This document shows positions 7,664 to 14,304 of a stretch of DNA of 14,452 nucleotides, one piece after another. Location of the stretch: NCBI GenBank assembly GCA_023258355.1, contig JALQZL010000030.1:1-14452 (forward strand), written 5' to 3'. Each line of letters opens with the position of its first letter. Position 1 is the first letter of the stretch. A program made the position numbers and the translations under genes. This stretch comes from Wenzhouxiangellaceae bacterium. GTDB taxonomy: Bacteria; Pseudomonadota; Gammaproteobacteria; Xanthomonadales; Wenzhouxiangellaceae. The notes below the pieces were generated by a model. It was not told the origin of the DNA, searched no databases, and was given only the letters and a program-made list of their open reading frames with translations.

Positions 7664-8572
7664 ATGGGGAAAACCGCGGCAGAGACTGTCAAAATTGTGG
7701 AGGTGGGGCCGCGAGATGGGCTTCAGAGCGAGCCGTACACCATCCCCACCTCGATTAAAGTAGAACTCATCAACCGATTAGCTGATGCTGGCCTAAAAAT
7801 CATAGAAACCACCAGTTTTGTGAGCGATCGGGCGATCCCCCAATTGAGTGATGCCGAGGCCGTCTATGCTCAGCTCGATAAAAGAGACGATGTGCAGTAC
7901 CCCGCCTTGGTGCCGAATGAGAAAGGCTATGCACGTGCCAGGCAAGCCGGTATCAATCATATTGCTATTTTTACAGCAGCCTCTGAGGCATTCAATCAGC
8001 ACAATATCAATTGCTCTATTGAAGAGGCTATGGCTCGGTTTTATCCTGTGGTCGCCAGCGCTCAGGCCGATGGCGTCACTGTGCGCGGGTATGTCTCGAC
8101 AGTCATGGGTTGCCCCTACCAAGGGAAAGTGCCCATCAGTGATGTGGTCAGAGTCGCCGAGTCACTTTACGAGGCTGGGTGCTATGAGATCTCCCTAGGC
8201 GACACCATTGGTGTCGGCACAGCCAAGCAAGCGCAGGCGTTAATTCGTGCAATCGCTGAGTCTATTCCTATCGACAAGCTTGCCGTTCATTTTCACGATA
8301 CCTATGGACAAGCGTTGGCTAATATTTATGCTTGCCTTGATTTGGGTATTCGAACCATTGATAGTTCCGTCGCAGGACTTGGGGGATGCCCTTATGCTCG
8401 CGGAGCGACTGGCAATGTGGCCACGGAAGATGTGGTGTACATGCTCAACGGCATGGGGTTAGCCACAGGCATAGATCTCCACGCACTTGCCCAGACAGGA
8501 AGGTGGATCGCAGCAGAACTCGGCCGCCCAGCGTCTCGTGCTGGCTCCGCCATCCTCAAACGTCATCAATAA
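7664..8572 (+). CDS. mvaB: Hydroxymethylglutaryl-CoA lyase
   Basis: Cleaves 3-hydroxy-3-methylglutaryl-CoA into acetyl-CoA and acetoacetate, the last step special to leucine breakdown. It is a 302-residue TIM barrel of the HMGL-like family. Catalytic and metal residues line up with the human enzyme at a constant offset of 24: Arg17-Asp18 (GPRDGLQ), Glu48 (IETTSFVS), His209 and His211 (HFHDTYGQ), Cys242 in the lyase signature GLGGCPYARGATGN, and Asn251. Nothing essential is missing. The ATG follows the thiolase stop by two bases, with no strong ribosome-binding site, so the two are probably coupled. The acetoacetate it makes would be reactivated by the acetoacetyl-CoA synthetase encoded on the other strand at 10229-12202. 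Confidence 0.96.
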   Translation: MGKTAAETVKIVEVGPRDGLQSEPYTIPTSIKVELINRLADAGLKIIETTSFVSDRAIPQLSDAEAVYAQLDKRDDVQYPALVPNEKGYARARQAGINHIAIFTAASEAFNQHNINCSIEEAMARFYPVVASAQADGVTVRGYVSTVMGCPYQGKVPISDVVRVAESLYEAGCYEISLGDTIGVGTAKQAQALIRAIAESIPIDKLAVHFHDTYGQALANIYACLDLGIRTIDSSVAGLGGCPYARGATGNVATEDVVYMLNGMGLATGIDLHALAQTGRWIAAELGRPASRAGSAILKRHQ

Positions 8573-8609
8573 TCGGGTAAAGACTACCCCACACAACTCG
8601 AGGTCTATT

Positions 8610-9377
8610 ATGGAAACCAACGCCATCAAAGCCATTATTACAGGGGGTGCCTCTGGACTCGGCCTCTCGACGGCTCAGAAATTCTGCGAGTTGGGCGGCC
8701 AGGTCACGCTGGTTGATTTAAACGCTGAGGCATTGGCACTGGCTAAAGCATCACTCGACACTGACGGCGAACCAGTTCACGTGATCACTGCCGATGTGAC
8801 TGATGAGCAAGCCATGGCAGAGGCAATGGCCAAAGCCCACGAGGTCATGTCAGGCCTCAATGTTCTCGTCAACTGCGCTGGCATTCTGGGTGCGGGTCGG
8901 GTGTTGGGCCGAGACGGCCCCATGTCACTTGAACGGTTCCGACAGACCATCGAAGTCAACTTAATTGGAAGCTTTAACAGCGCCAAATCTGCGGCTGAAC
9001 TGATGCAACACAATACGGGCGATGAGAAAGGGGTCATTATCAATACAGCCTCTGTTGCGGCCTATGAGGGACAAATCGGGCAAGCCGCCTATGCCGCCTC
9101 CAAGGGGGGTGTGGTGGGCATGACACTGCCCATGGCACGCGAATTGGCGCGATTTGGTATCCGAGTGATGACGATCGCACCCGGTGTCTTCCACACGCCG
9201 ATGGTCGACGGCATGACACCGGAAATTCAGGCCGCATTGGCAGCGGGGATCCCATTCCCAAAACGCCTCGGTAGACCTGAGGAGTATGCCAATCTGGCCG
9301 CACACATTGTTGAAAATGAATATTTCAATGGGTCAGTGTTACGACTGGATGGGGCTGTAAGATTAGAACCTAAATAA
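8610..9377 (+). CDS. 3-hydroxy-2-methylbutyryl-CoA dehydrogenase (HSD10-type SDR)
   Basis: Short-chain dehydrogenase of 255 residues, resembling mammalian 17-beta-HSD type 10. It is expected to oxidise 2-methyl-3-hydroxybutyryl-CoA from isoleucine, and possibly short straight-chain 3-hydroxyacyl-CoAs, with NAD. Nucleotide loop TGGASGLG is at 11-18, with Asp36 at the end of the second strand (NAD preference). The tetrad is Asn117, Ser148 (NTASVAAYEG), Tyr161 and Lys165 (YAASK). The region after Lys165 (VGMTLPMARELA, RVMTIAPGVF) and the C-terminal PFPKRLGRPEEYA and LRLDGAVRLEPK are typical of this subgroup. The ATG at 8610 has GAGG six bases upstream; a longer reading from 8487 would overlap the lyase gene and adds a non-SDR tail. 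Its product could feed the thiolase of the same operon. Substrate is inferred from subgroup resemblance and context. Confidence 0.9.
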   Translation: METNAIKAIITGGASGLGLSTAQKFCELGGQVTLVDLNAEALALAKASLDTDGEPVHVITADVTDEQAMAEAMAKAHEVMSGLNVLVNCAGILGAGRVLGRDGPMSLERFRQTIEVNLIGSFNSAKSAAELMQHNTGDEKGVIINTASVAAYEGQIGQAAYAASKGGVVGMTLPMARELARFGIRVMTIAPGVFHTPMVDGMTPEIQAALAAGIPFPKRLGRPEEYANLAAHIVENEYFNGSVLRLDGAVRLEPK

Positions 9378-9389
9378 GAGGGAGACAGA

Positions 9390-10232
9390 ATGATGGAGAC
9401 AATCCAGGCATGGTGGAATGGTGTGAACTCCACGCTGATACAACAACTGGGCTTTGATATCGTCATTGGTTTATTGATCTTGGTGATTGGTCGCTGGGTC
9501 GCCAAAGCACTGATTGCCTTTCTTCGACGATTGATGAAGCACCACGCCTTGGATGCGTTGCTGATTGACTTTACCACTCGGATTCTCTACGTGGCCTTGT
9601 TGCTGGTGGTCACATTGTCTGCCGTGGCTTATGTTGGCATTGATATCACGCCACTGGTTGTGCTCTTAGGTGGGTCGGCATTGGCCATTGGTTTGGCGTT
9701 ACAAAGTAGCTTATCCAATTTTGCTTCTGGATTAATGCTGGTTGGCTTTCGACCTTTCACCAAAGGAGATTATGTTGAAGCAGGTGGCGTCGGTGGTACC
9801 GTGATGAAGGTCGGCATATTCAACACGGAACTAGTGACCCCTGATAACCGACAAATCATTCTGCCCAATAGTGCGATCACCGAAGCTACCATCACTAACT
9901 TTTCAGCTCACGCCACACGCCGTATCGATTTGGTGATTGGTGTGCACTATGATGATGATCTAAAACTGGCACGAGACACCATCACTGAAGTGTTGGTCCA
10001 ACATCCCAAGGTGCTCGAAGAACCTGCACCTGCTGTGCTTGTCGTCGACTTGGCCGACTCCAGCGTTAACATTGCGGCGCGCCCATGGGTGGCCTCTGAC
10101 GATTATTGGACCACACGCTCGGAGCTTCTTGAACAGATCAAGGTAGCGCTAGAAAAAGCGGGTTGCTCTATCCCCTACCCCCAACGAAGCTTTCATATTC
10201 ACCAAGCCATCAATCCGATCACAGACAATTAG
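9390..10232 (+). CDS. mscS: MscS-type small-conductance mechanosensitive channel
   Basis: An inner-membrane channel of 280 residues (E. coli MscS has 286) that opens under membrane tension and releases solutes on osmotic downshift. There are three predicted transmembrane segments: about residues 20-42, 62-84 and 90-112. The third is the Gly/Ala-rich pore helix (GGSALAIGLALQSSLSNFASG). The cytoplasmic beta domain follows with FRPFTKGDYVE, TPDNRQIILPNS and TNFS, then the alpha/beta cage. The start has GGGAG (9380-9384) five bases from ATG 9390 or eight from ATG 9393; either fits. It lies only 12 bases after the dehydrogenase stop and so probably shares its transcript, though it has no obvious metabolic link. 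Its TAG stop overlaps the stop of the convergent acetoacetyl-CoA synthetase gene by four bases. Confidence 0.94.
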   Translation: MMETIQAWWNGVNSTLIQQLGFDIVIGLLILVIGRWVAKALIAFLRRLMKHHALDALLIDFTTRILYVALLLVVTLSAVAYVGIDITPLVVLLGGSALAIGLALQSSLSNFASGLMLVGFRPFTKGDYVEAGGVGGTVMKVGIFNTELVTPDNRQIILPNSAITEATITNFSAHATRRIDLVIGVHYDDDLKLARDTITEVLVQHPKVLEEPAPAVLVVDLADSSVNIAARPWVASDDYWTTRSELLEQIKVALEKAGCSIPYPQRSFHIHQAINPITDN

Positions 10233-12202
10233 CCTTCAAGCTCAGGTAGGTTTTTAAAGTAGTCTAAAGCCTCTGCATTGGCTAGGGCGCTGGTGTTTTT
10301 CACCGGCCGACCATGGATCACATCTCGCACCGCCAATTCGGTGATCTTGCCAGATACTGTTCGCGGCAAATCAGGGACAGCGATCACCACTTGTGGCACG
10401 TGTCTTGGCGTTGTGTTGTCCCTAATGTGTTGTTTGATTTTTTGAACGAGTTGATCGTCTAAAGTCGTGTTTGGTCGCAGCTTCACGAATAACACCACTC
10501 GGACGTCCCCTTCCCAGTCCTGTCCAACACACAACGACTCCAAGACCTCATCAAGCTGATCCACTTGGCGATAGATTTCGGCTGTTCCTATCCGAACTCC
10601 ACCAGGATTCAATGTGGCATCGGAACGCCCTTCAATCACGATACCGCCTCTTGCGGTCATACGCGCATAATCGCCATGACTCCAAATGCCCTCATGCGTC
10701 TCAAAATAAGCGGCATGATAACGCGACCCATCAGGATCATTCCAAAAGCCGACCGGCATGCTAGGAAATGGCATGGCACAGGTTAACTCCCCTGTTTGAT
10801 CATGAATGACGTGCCCGTCATCATGACGAATCTCAACCTTCATCCCAAGGCCTGGAGACTGCAGCTCTCCTTTGTAGACGGGTAACAGTGGGTTACCGAG
10901 GGCAAAACAAGAAACAATATCTGTTCCACCAGAGATCGAAGACAACTGCACATCGGATTTCACCTGCGCATACACGTAGTCGAACGATTCTGGCAACAGG
11001 GGCGAGCCTGTCGAGAGAATGACTTTCAAAGAAGACAGATCATGGGTTTGTTTCGGCTTGACAGCAGCTTTCTCACAGGCAGCAATCCATTTCGCACTGG
11101 TACCGAACACATCGAAGCGATACTCCTCAGCGAGGTCCCATAACACATTGCCATCGGGATAAAACGGTGAACCGTCATAAAGCACAATGGTTGCACCCAC
11201 TGCCAAACCACTGACCAACCAGTTCCACATCATCCAACCGCAAGTAGTGAAATAAAAGAGCGTTTGGTCTTTACGAAGGTCAGTGTGTAGCCTCAGCTCT
11301 TTTAAATGCTGGAGGAGACTACCCCCTTGGCCATGCACAATACATTTGGGTACACCGGTCGTGCCGGATGAGTAGAGAATGTAGAGCGGATGATCGAAAG
11401 GCAGATGAGTGAATTCAACCTCAGTCGCCTCATTGTTCATGCAGTCTGCCCAGTTGAGCCAAGCACTCTCCCAGTCTGACTGATCCTCCTCGGCGATGTG
11501 GGGCACGATGATCACCTGCTCAAGAGAGCGCAGGTGGCTGACTACTTCTTTTACTTTCCCAATACAACTGTGTGTTTTTCCGTTATACCGGTAGGCATTG
11601 GCACACAGTAATACCTTGGGCTCGATTTGACCAAAGCGGTCAACAACCCCCTTAACACCAAAGTCTGGTGAGCAAGACGACCACACTGCGCCAAGGGCGT
11701 TGGTTGCCAAAAAGCCAATCACCGTCTCAGGAATATTGGGCATAAACCCTGCCACTCGGTCTCCAGGCTGAACACCCATCTTGTTCAGGGCATGGGCCAG
11801 TTTGGCGACTGCCGAGTAGAGCTCAGCAAAACTGAGCTTGACTCGAGCGCCAGATTCGTCTGCGAATACAATCGCCACCCCATCGTCGCGGCGCTTTAGG
11901 AGATTTTCAGCGTAATTGATGGAAGCATCCGGAAACCAACGGGTGCCAGGCATCTGGGGCCAGTTCTCCGTAACAAGCGCTGGCGGTACCCCAACACCAC
12001 GGGTATCAACCACGCCACAGTACGCCCACAAGCCAGACCAAAACGTCTGAGGAGAATGGACGGAGAAGGCATAAAGGCTCGGCCAATCACCGACCTCGGC
12101 CTGACCCGTCTCTCTCAAAAAGGCCATGAAGTCCATCATCTGACTGGCCTGCTGACGCGCCGGAGACGGTGACCAGAGAGGCATGTTTTCTTTAAAATTC
12201 AT
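10229..12202 (-). CDS. aacS: Acetoacetyl-CoA synthetase
   Basis: ATP-dependent activation of acetoacetate to acetoacetyl-CoA (AMP-forming) in the cytoplasm. It has 657 residues, the usual size for acetoacetate-CoA ligase and longer than most acyl-CoA synthetases. Visible motifs are WFPDASINYAENLL near residue 90, YSSGTTGVPKCIVHG (277-291, the phosphate-binding A3 loop), STGSPL, SGGTDIVSCF, HGDYA, GRSDATLNPGGVRIGTAEIY, and SGKITEL with the adenylating Lys619. The SSGTTG loop followed by GVPK and CIVH is typical of this subfamily. The ATG at 12202 is chosen because of the strong ribosome-binding site nine bases upstream; a frame-compatible start at 12235 lacks one. It would salvage the acetoacetate released by HMG-CoA lyase and deliver it to the thiolase. 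A Fur box 50 bases upstream may regulate it. Confidence 0.95.
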   Translation of the reverse strand: MNFKENMPLWSPSPARQQASQMMDFMAFLRETGQAEVGDWPSLYAFSVHSPQTFWSGLWAYCGVVDTRGVGVPPALVTENWPQMPGTRWFPDASINYAENLLKRRDDGVAIVFADESGARVKLSFAELYSAVAKLAHALNKMGVQPGDRVAGFMPNIPETVIGFLATNALGAVWSSCSPDFGVKGVVDRFGQIEPKVLLCANAYRYNGKTHSCIGKVKEVVSHLRSLEQVIIVPHIAEEDQSDWESAWLNWADCMNNEATEVEFTHLPFDHPLYILYSSGTTGVPKCIVHGQGGSLLQHLKELRLHTDLRKDQTLFYFTTCGWMMWNWLVSGLAVGATIVLYDGSPFYPDGNVLWDLAEEYRFDVFGTSAKWIAACEKAAVKPKQTHDLSSLKVILSTGSPLLPESFDYVYAQVKSDVQLSSISGGTDIVSCFALGNPLLPVYKGELQSPGLGMKVEIRHDDGHVIHDQTGELTCAMPFPSMPVGFWNDPDGSRYHAAYFETHEGIWSHGDYARMTARGGIVIEGRSDATLNPGGVRIGTAEIYRQVDQLDEVLESLCVGQDWEGDVRVVLFVKLRPNTTLDDQLVQKIKQHIRDNTTPRHVPQVVIAVPDLPRTVSGKITELAVRDVIHGRPVKNTSALANAEALDYFKNLPELEG

Positions 12203-12211
12203 GTGGTTAGG

Positions 12212-12219
12212 CTCCTTCC
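12212..12219 (-). promoter_or_regulatory. Ribosome-binding site deciding the acetoacetyl-CoA synthetase start
   Basis: On the minus strand GGAAGGAG lies nine bases before the ATG at 12202, one of the strongest Shine-Dalgarno sequences in the window. It lies inside the reading that would begin at 12235 and so argues for the shorter 657-residue protein. Confidence 0.7.
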
Positions 12220-12240
12220 AACCGCATACTGTCAAACCGC

Positions 12241-12269
12241 TTGCTATTGCAAATGATAATGGTTATCAT
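12241..12269 (+). promoter_or_regulatory. Candidate sigma-70 promoter toward DUF2061
   Basis: TTGCTA (12241-12246) and TATCAT (12264-12269) are 17 bases apart. This points to the DUF2061 gene at 12335, with a leader of about 60 bases. The Fur box covers the spacer and the whole -10 box. The arrangement is what is expected of an iron-repressed promoter, but the promoter itself is only a sequence prediction. Confidence 0.5.
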
Positions 12270-12270
12270 T
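12252..12270. promoter_or_regulatory. fur box: Fur box in the acetoacetyl-CoA synthetase / DUF2061 intergenic region
   Basis: AATGATAATGGTTATCATT: an inverted repeat of 8 bases (AATGATAA / TTATCATT) with a 3-base centre. Its 15-base core matches the 7-1-7 Fur consensus TGATAAT-N-ATTATCA at all but one of the 14 defined positions. It lies 49 bases before the acetoacetyl-CoA synthetase start and 64 bases before the DUF2061 start. Iron-dependent control of one or both genes is inferred; no iron-uptake gene is in the window. Confidence 0.75.
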
Positions 12271-12334
12271 CAGATAGCAGGGTGTTGACCCTTCATGAAC
12301 TGGCATCAGCTGAGGTAGTTAAGCGTACACTGAC

Positions 12335-12547
12335 ATGGCCCACAAAAAAACCATCACGTTTGCCATTTTGCATATGACCATCGCCTTTAGCGTGGTCTGG
12401 GCGCTCACAGGCTCCATCGCACTCGGCGGGGCGGTGGCTTTGATTGAGCCGACCCTCAACACCATCGCTTACTTTTTTCATGAAAAAGTCTGGGAGCGCT
12501 TCGGTCGACTGCGTCGAGCCAAAACATCTTCCGCCAGCGGGCTTTAA
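12335..12547 (+). CDS. DUF2061 small membrane protein
   Basis: A 70-residue protein with two hydrophobic segments (about residues 6-25 and 26-47) and the DUF2061 signature, IEPTLNTIAYFFHEKVWER, at 37-55, followed by a basic tail. The function of this family is unknown to me. There is no strong ribosome-binding site before the ATG at 12335 (the nearest GAGG is about 20 bases away), so expression may be low or the start may be structured. Its TAA stop overlaps the stop of etfA by four bases, tail to tail. A Fur box covers its likely promoter, suggesting expression in low iron. The identification rests on the C-terminal signature and the two-helix profile. Confidence 0.8.
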   Translation: MAHKKTITFAILHMTIAFSVVWALTGSIALGGAVALIEPTLNTIAYFFHEKVWERFGRLRRAKTSSASGL

Positions 12548-13491
12548 GCCGAGATCAATTTCTCCAACTCTGGAACCACCTCAAATAAATCGGCCACCAG
12601 ACCTAGGTCTGCCACTTCGAAAATGGGCGCCTCTGAGTCTTTGTTGATGGCAACAATGGTGCCAGCATCTTTGATACCCGTCAGATGTTGAATGGCACCA
12701 GAAATACCCACAGCAATATACAAATCAGGTGCAATGATTTTACCCGTCTGTCCCACCTGAAGCTCATTGGGCACATACCCTGCATCCACGGCGGCCCGAG
12801 ACGCGCCCACGGCAGCCCCCAAGGTATTCGCCAAACCATAAATCACTTTGAATGCGTCTGCTGAGCCCAATGCTCGCCCACCCGAGACAACGCGGCTGGC
12901 CGAGGACAGATCAGGCCCTTCTCCACTCGAGCCTTCACGACCGACAAAACGGGTGTGGCCTGGGTCTGAGGCTTGTGATTCCAAGGCTTCAATCGTGGCA
13001 GAACCGGTCATCTGTGCTGCTGCAAAAGATGCCGTCCTGACGGTCGCCAGCACGGTGGCTACAGTCTCAGGCACATTGACCGTCACAATGGCATTGCCCG
13101 CATAAATGGGTCGTTTAAACGAGCGTGGTCCCAATACGGCCATCACGTCGGACACCTGGTTGAGTCGCAACAACCCTGCCACTCGGGGCATCAGGTCACG
13201 CCCAAACGTGGTTGAGGCGACAAATAGGTGGGAGTAGTCGCTGGCCATTTTCGCGATTTCTGGTGCCATTCGGGCGGCCAATGGCTCAGCAAAATCTTCT
13301 CCTGATACCACGCGCACGCAGTCCACCCCACTGATCTTTGCCGCCTGTTCAGACACCGATGCAGGGTCATTGCCAAAGACGACCAAATCGAGCTTTTCTG
13401 CACCGACGCCCTCAGCACCCTTGACCGCCTTGGCTGTGGCGACACTCAGCTGAGTGCCATCATGCTCTGCAATCACCAATACTTTTGTCAT
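12544..13491 (-). CDS. etfA: Electron transfer flavoprotein alpha subunit
   Basis: FAD-carrying subunit of the ETF heterodimer, which takes electrons from acyl-CoA dehydrogenases such as the isovaleryl-CoA dehydrogenase encoded here and gives them to ETF:quinone oxidoreductase. It has 315 residues. The N-terminal alpha/beta domain (about 1-185) is followed by the FAD-binding domain with VVSGGRALGS, GASRAAVDAGYVP, VGQTGKIIAPDLYIAVGISGAIQH and TIVAINKD, all standard for group I ETF of aerobic bacteria. The ATG at 13491 overlaps the etfB stop by one base (TGATG), with AGAGG nine bases upstream; a GTG at 13494 is possible. It is co-transcribed with etfB, and its stop overlaps that of DUF2061. Confidence 0.97.
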   Translation of the reverse strand: MTKVLVIAEHDGTQLSVATAKAVKGAEGVGAEKLDLVVFGNDPASVSEQAAKISGVDCVRVVSGEDFAEPLAARMAPEIAKMASDYSHLFVASTTFGRDLMPRVAGLLRLNQVSDVMAVLGPRSFKRPIYAGNAIVTVNVPETVATVLATVRTASFAAAQMTGSATIEALESQASDPGHTRFVGREGSSGEGPDLSSASRVVSGGRALGSADAFKVIYGLANTLGAAVGASRAAVDAGYVPNELQVGQTGKIIAPDLYIAVGISGAIQHLTGIKDAGTIVAINKDSEAPIFEVADLGLVADLFEVVPELEKLISA

Positions 13492-14246
13492 CACAACAGA
13501 CCTCTTTGCTTGAGTTCGTCGACTAATGCCTGAACGCTCTCCACTTTCTTACCCCCACCCCGCTTCGGTGGCGCCTCGTACGATGCCATCTCAAAGTCAG
13601 TGGACTCACTAAGCCCAAGAGAATCCAGAGCCAGAACATCCAAGGGCTTTTTCTTGGCTTTCATAATTTCTGGCAACTTCACAAACCGCGGCTCGTTTAA
13701 GCGGAGATCCACCGTGATCACGGCAGGCAGGTCCACTTCAATGGTCTCCAGACCAGAATCCACCTCACGGGTCACCTGAGCACTCGATCCATTCAGCACC
13801 ACTTTTGAGGCAAAGGTTGCCTGTGGGCGATTCCACATGGCCGCGAGCATTTGGCCTGTCTGCGAGCAGTCATCATCAATGGCTTGTTTACCCATCAAGA
13901 CGATCGATGGCGCCTCCTGTTCGATGATTTTCAAGAAGGCCTCAGCAGCGGTCAGTGGCTGTACCGGACCGGCCGTCTCTTGCGTTTCGACAAGAATGGC
14001 GCGATCTGCACCCATGGCAAGCCCCGTTCTCAATTGCTGCTGGCACTGGTCTGATCCCACAGCCACCACAACAATCTCCTCGGCTGCACCAGCCTCCTTC
14101 ATTCGAATCGCTTCTTCAAGCGCAATTTCGTCGAACGGGTTGATGGACATTTTGACCCCATCGGTCTCTACGCCCGAGCCATCATTTTTGACGCGGACAC
14201 GAACGTTATAGTCCACCACCCGCTTCAGCGTAACCAGAATTTTCAT
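13491..14246 (-). CDS. etfB: Electron transfer flavoprotein beta subunit
   Basis: Beta subunit of ETF, 251 residues, binding AMP and carrying the loop that docks onto partner dehydrogenases. Recognised from the start MKILVTLKRVVDYNVRVRVK, INPFDEIALEEAIR, the AMP-site region GKQAIDDDCSQTGQMLA near 118-134, and the beta signature DLRLNEPRFVKLPEIMKAKKKPL near 180-202, where the partner-recognition loop and the lysines that are methylated in human ETF lie. The length and motifs are those of group I ETF serving fatty and branched-chain acyl-CoA dehydrogenases, not of nitrogen-fixation or bifurcating types. It precedes etfA with a one-base stop/start overlap. No strong ribosome-binding site precedes the ATG. 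Confidence 0.97.
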   Translation of the reverse strand: MKILVTLKRVVDYNVRVRVKNDGSGVETDGVKMSINPFDEIALEEAIRMKEAGAAEEIVVVAVGSDQCQQQLRTGLAMGADRAILVETQETAGPVQPLTAAEAFLKIIEQEAPSIVLMGKQAIDDDCSQTGQMLAAMWNRPQATFASKVVLNGSSAQVTREVDSGLETIEVDLPAVITVDLRLNEPRFVKLPEIMKAKKKPLDVLALDSLGLSESTDFEMASYEAPPKRGGGKKVESVQALVDELKQRGLL

Positions 14247-14275
14247 AACTTTTGTCTAATGAGAATGTAACTTCT

Positions 14276-14281
14276 ATTGTA
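14276..14281 (-). promoter_or_regulatory. Possible -10 box for etfBA
   Basis: On the minus strand TACAAT (14281 to 14276) matches the -10 consensus in five of six positions and lies 29 bases before the etfB start. No good -35 box lies 16-18 bases upstream, where the end of the preceding gene falls. Confidence 0.3.
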
Positions 14282-14304
14282 GCGTCTTATCCATGATGGT
14301 TGGG

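Noticed and set aside
8574..8588. Small GGGTA/TACCC hairpin between the lyase and the HSD10-type gene
   Set aside because: A 5-bp stem without a U-run; not a convincing terminator or regulatory element.
8487..8609. N-terminal extension of the HSD10-type dehydrogenase
   Set aside because: It overlaps the lyase gene, has no family resemblance, and the ATG at 8610 has a well-placed GAGG and gives the standard 255-residue length.
10229..10260. Possible terminator near the T-run at 10251-10256
   Set aside because: The only upstream stem is about three base pairs (CCT/AGG), too weak to call.
12203..12235. Eleven-residue N-terminal extension of acetoacetyl-CoA synthetase
   Set aside because: The strong GGAAGGAG site at 12212-12219 favours the ATG at 12202.
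12230..12235. TTGACA on the minus strand as a -35 box for acetoacetyl-CoA synthetase
   Set aside because: A perfect -35 hexamer, but the matching -10 position is poor (GCCTAA) and would place the transcript start after the ribosome-binding site.
12279..12292. AGGGT-GTTG-ACCCT inverted repeat downstream of the Fur box
   Set aside because: Only a 5-bp stem; too short to support a function.
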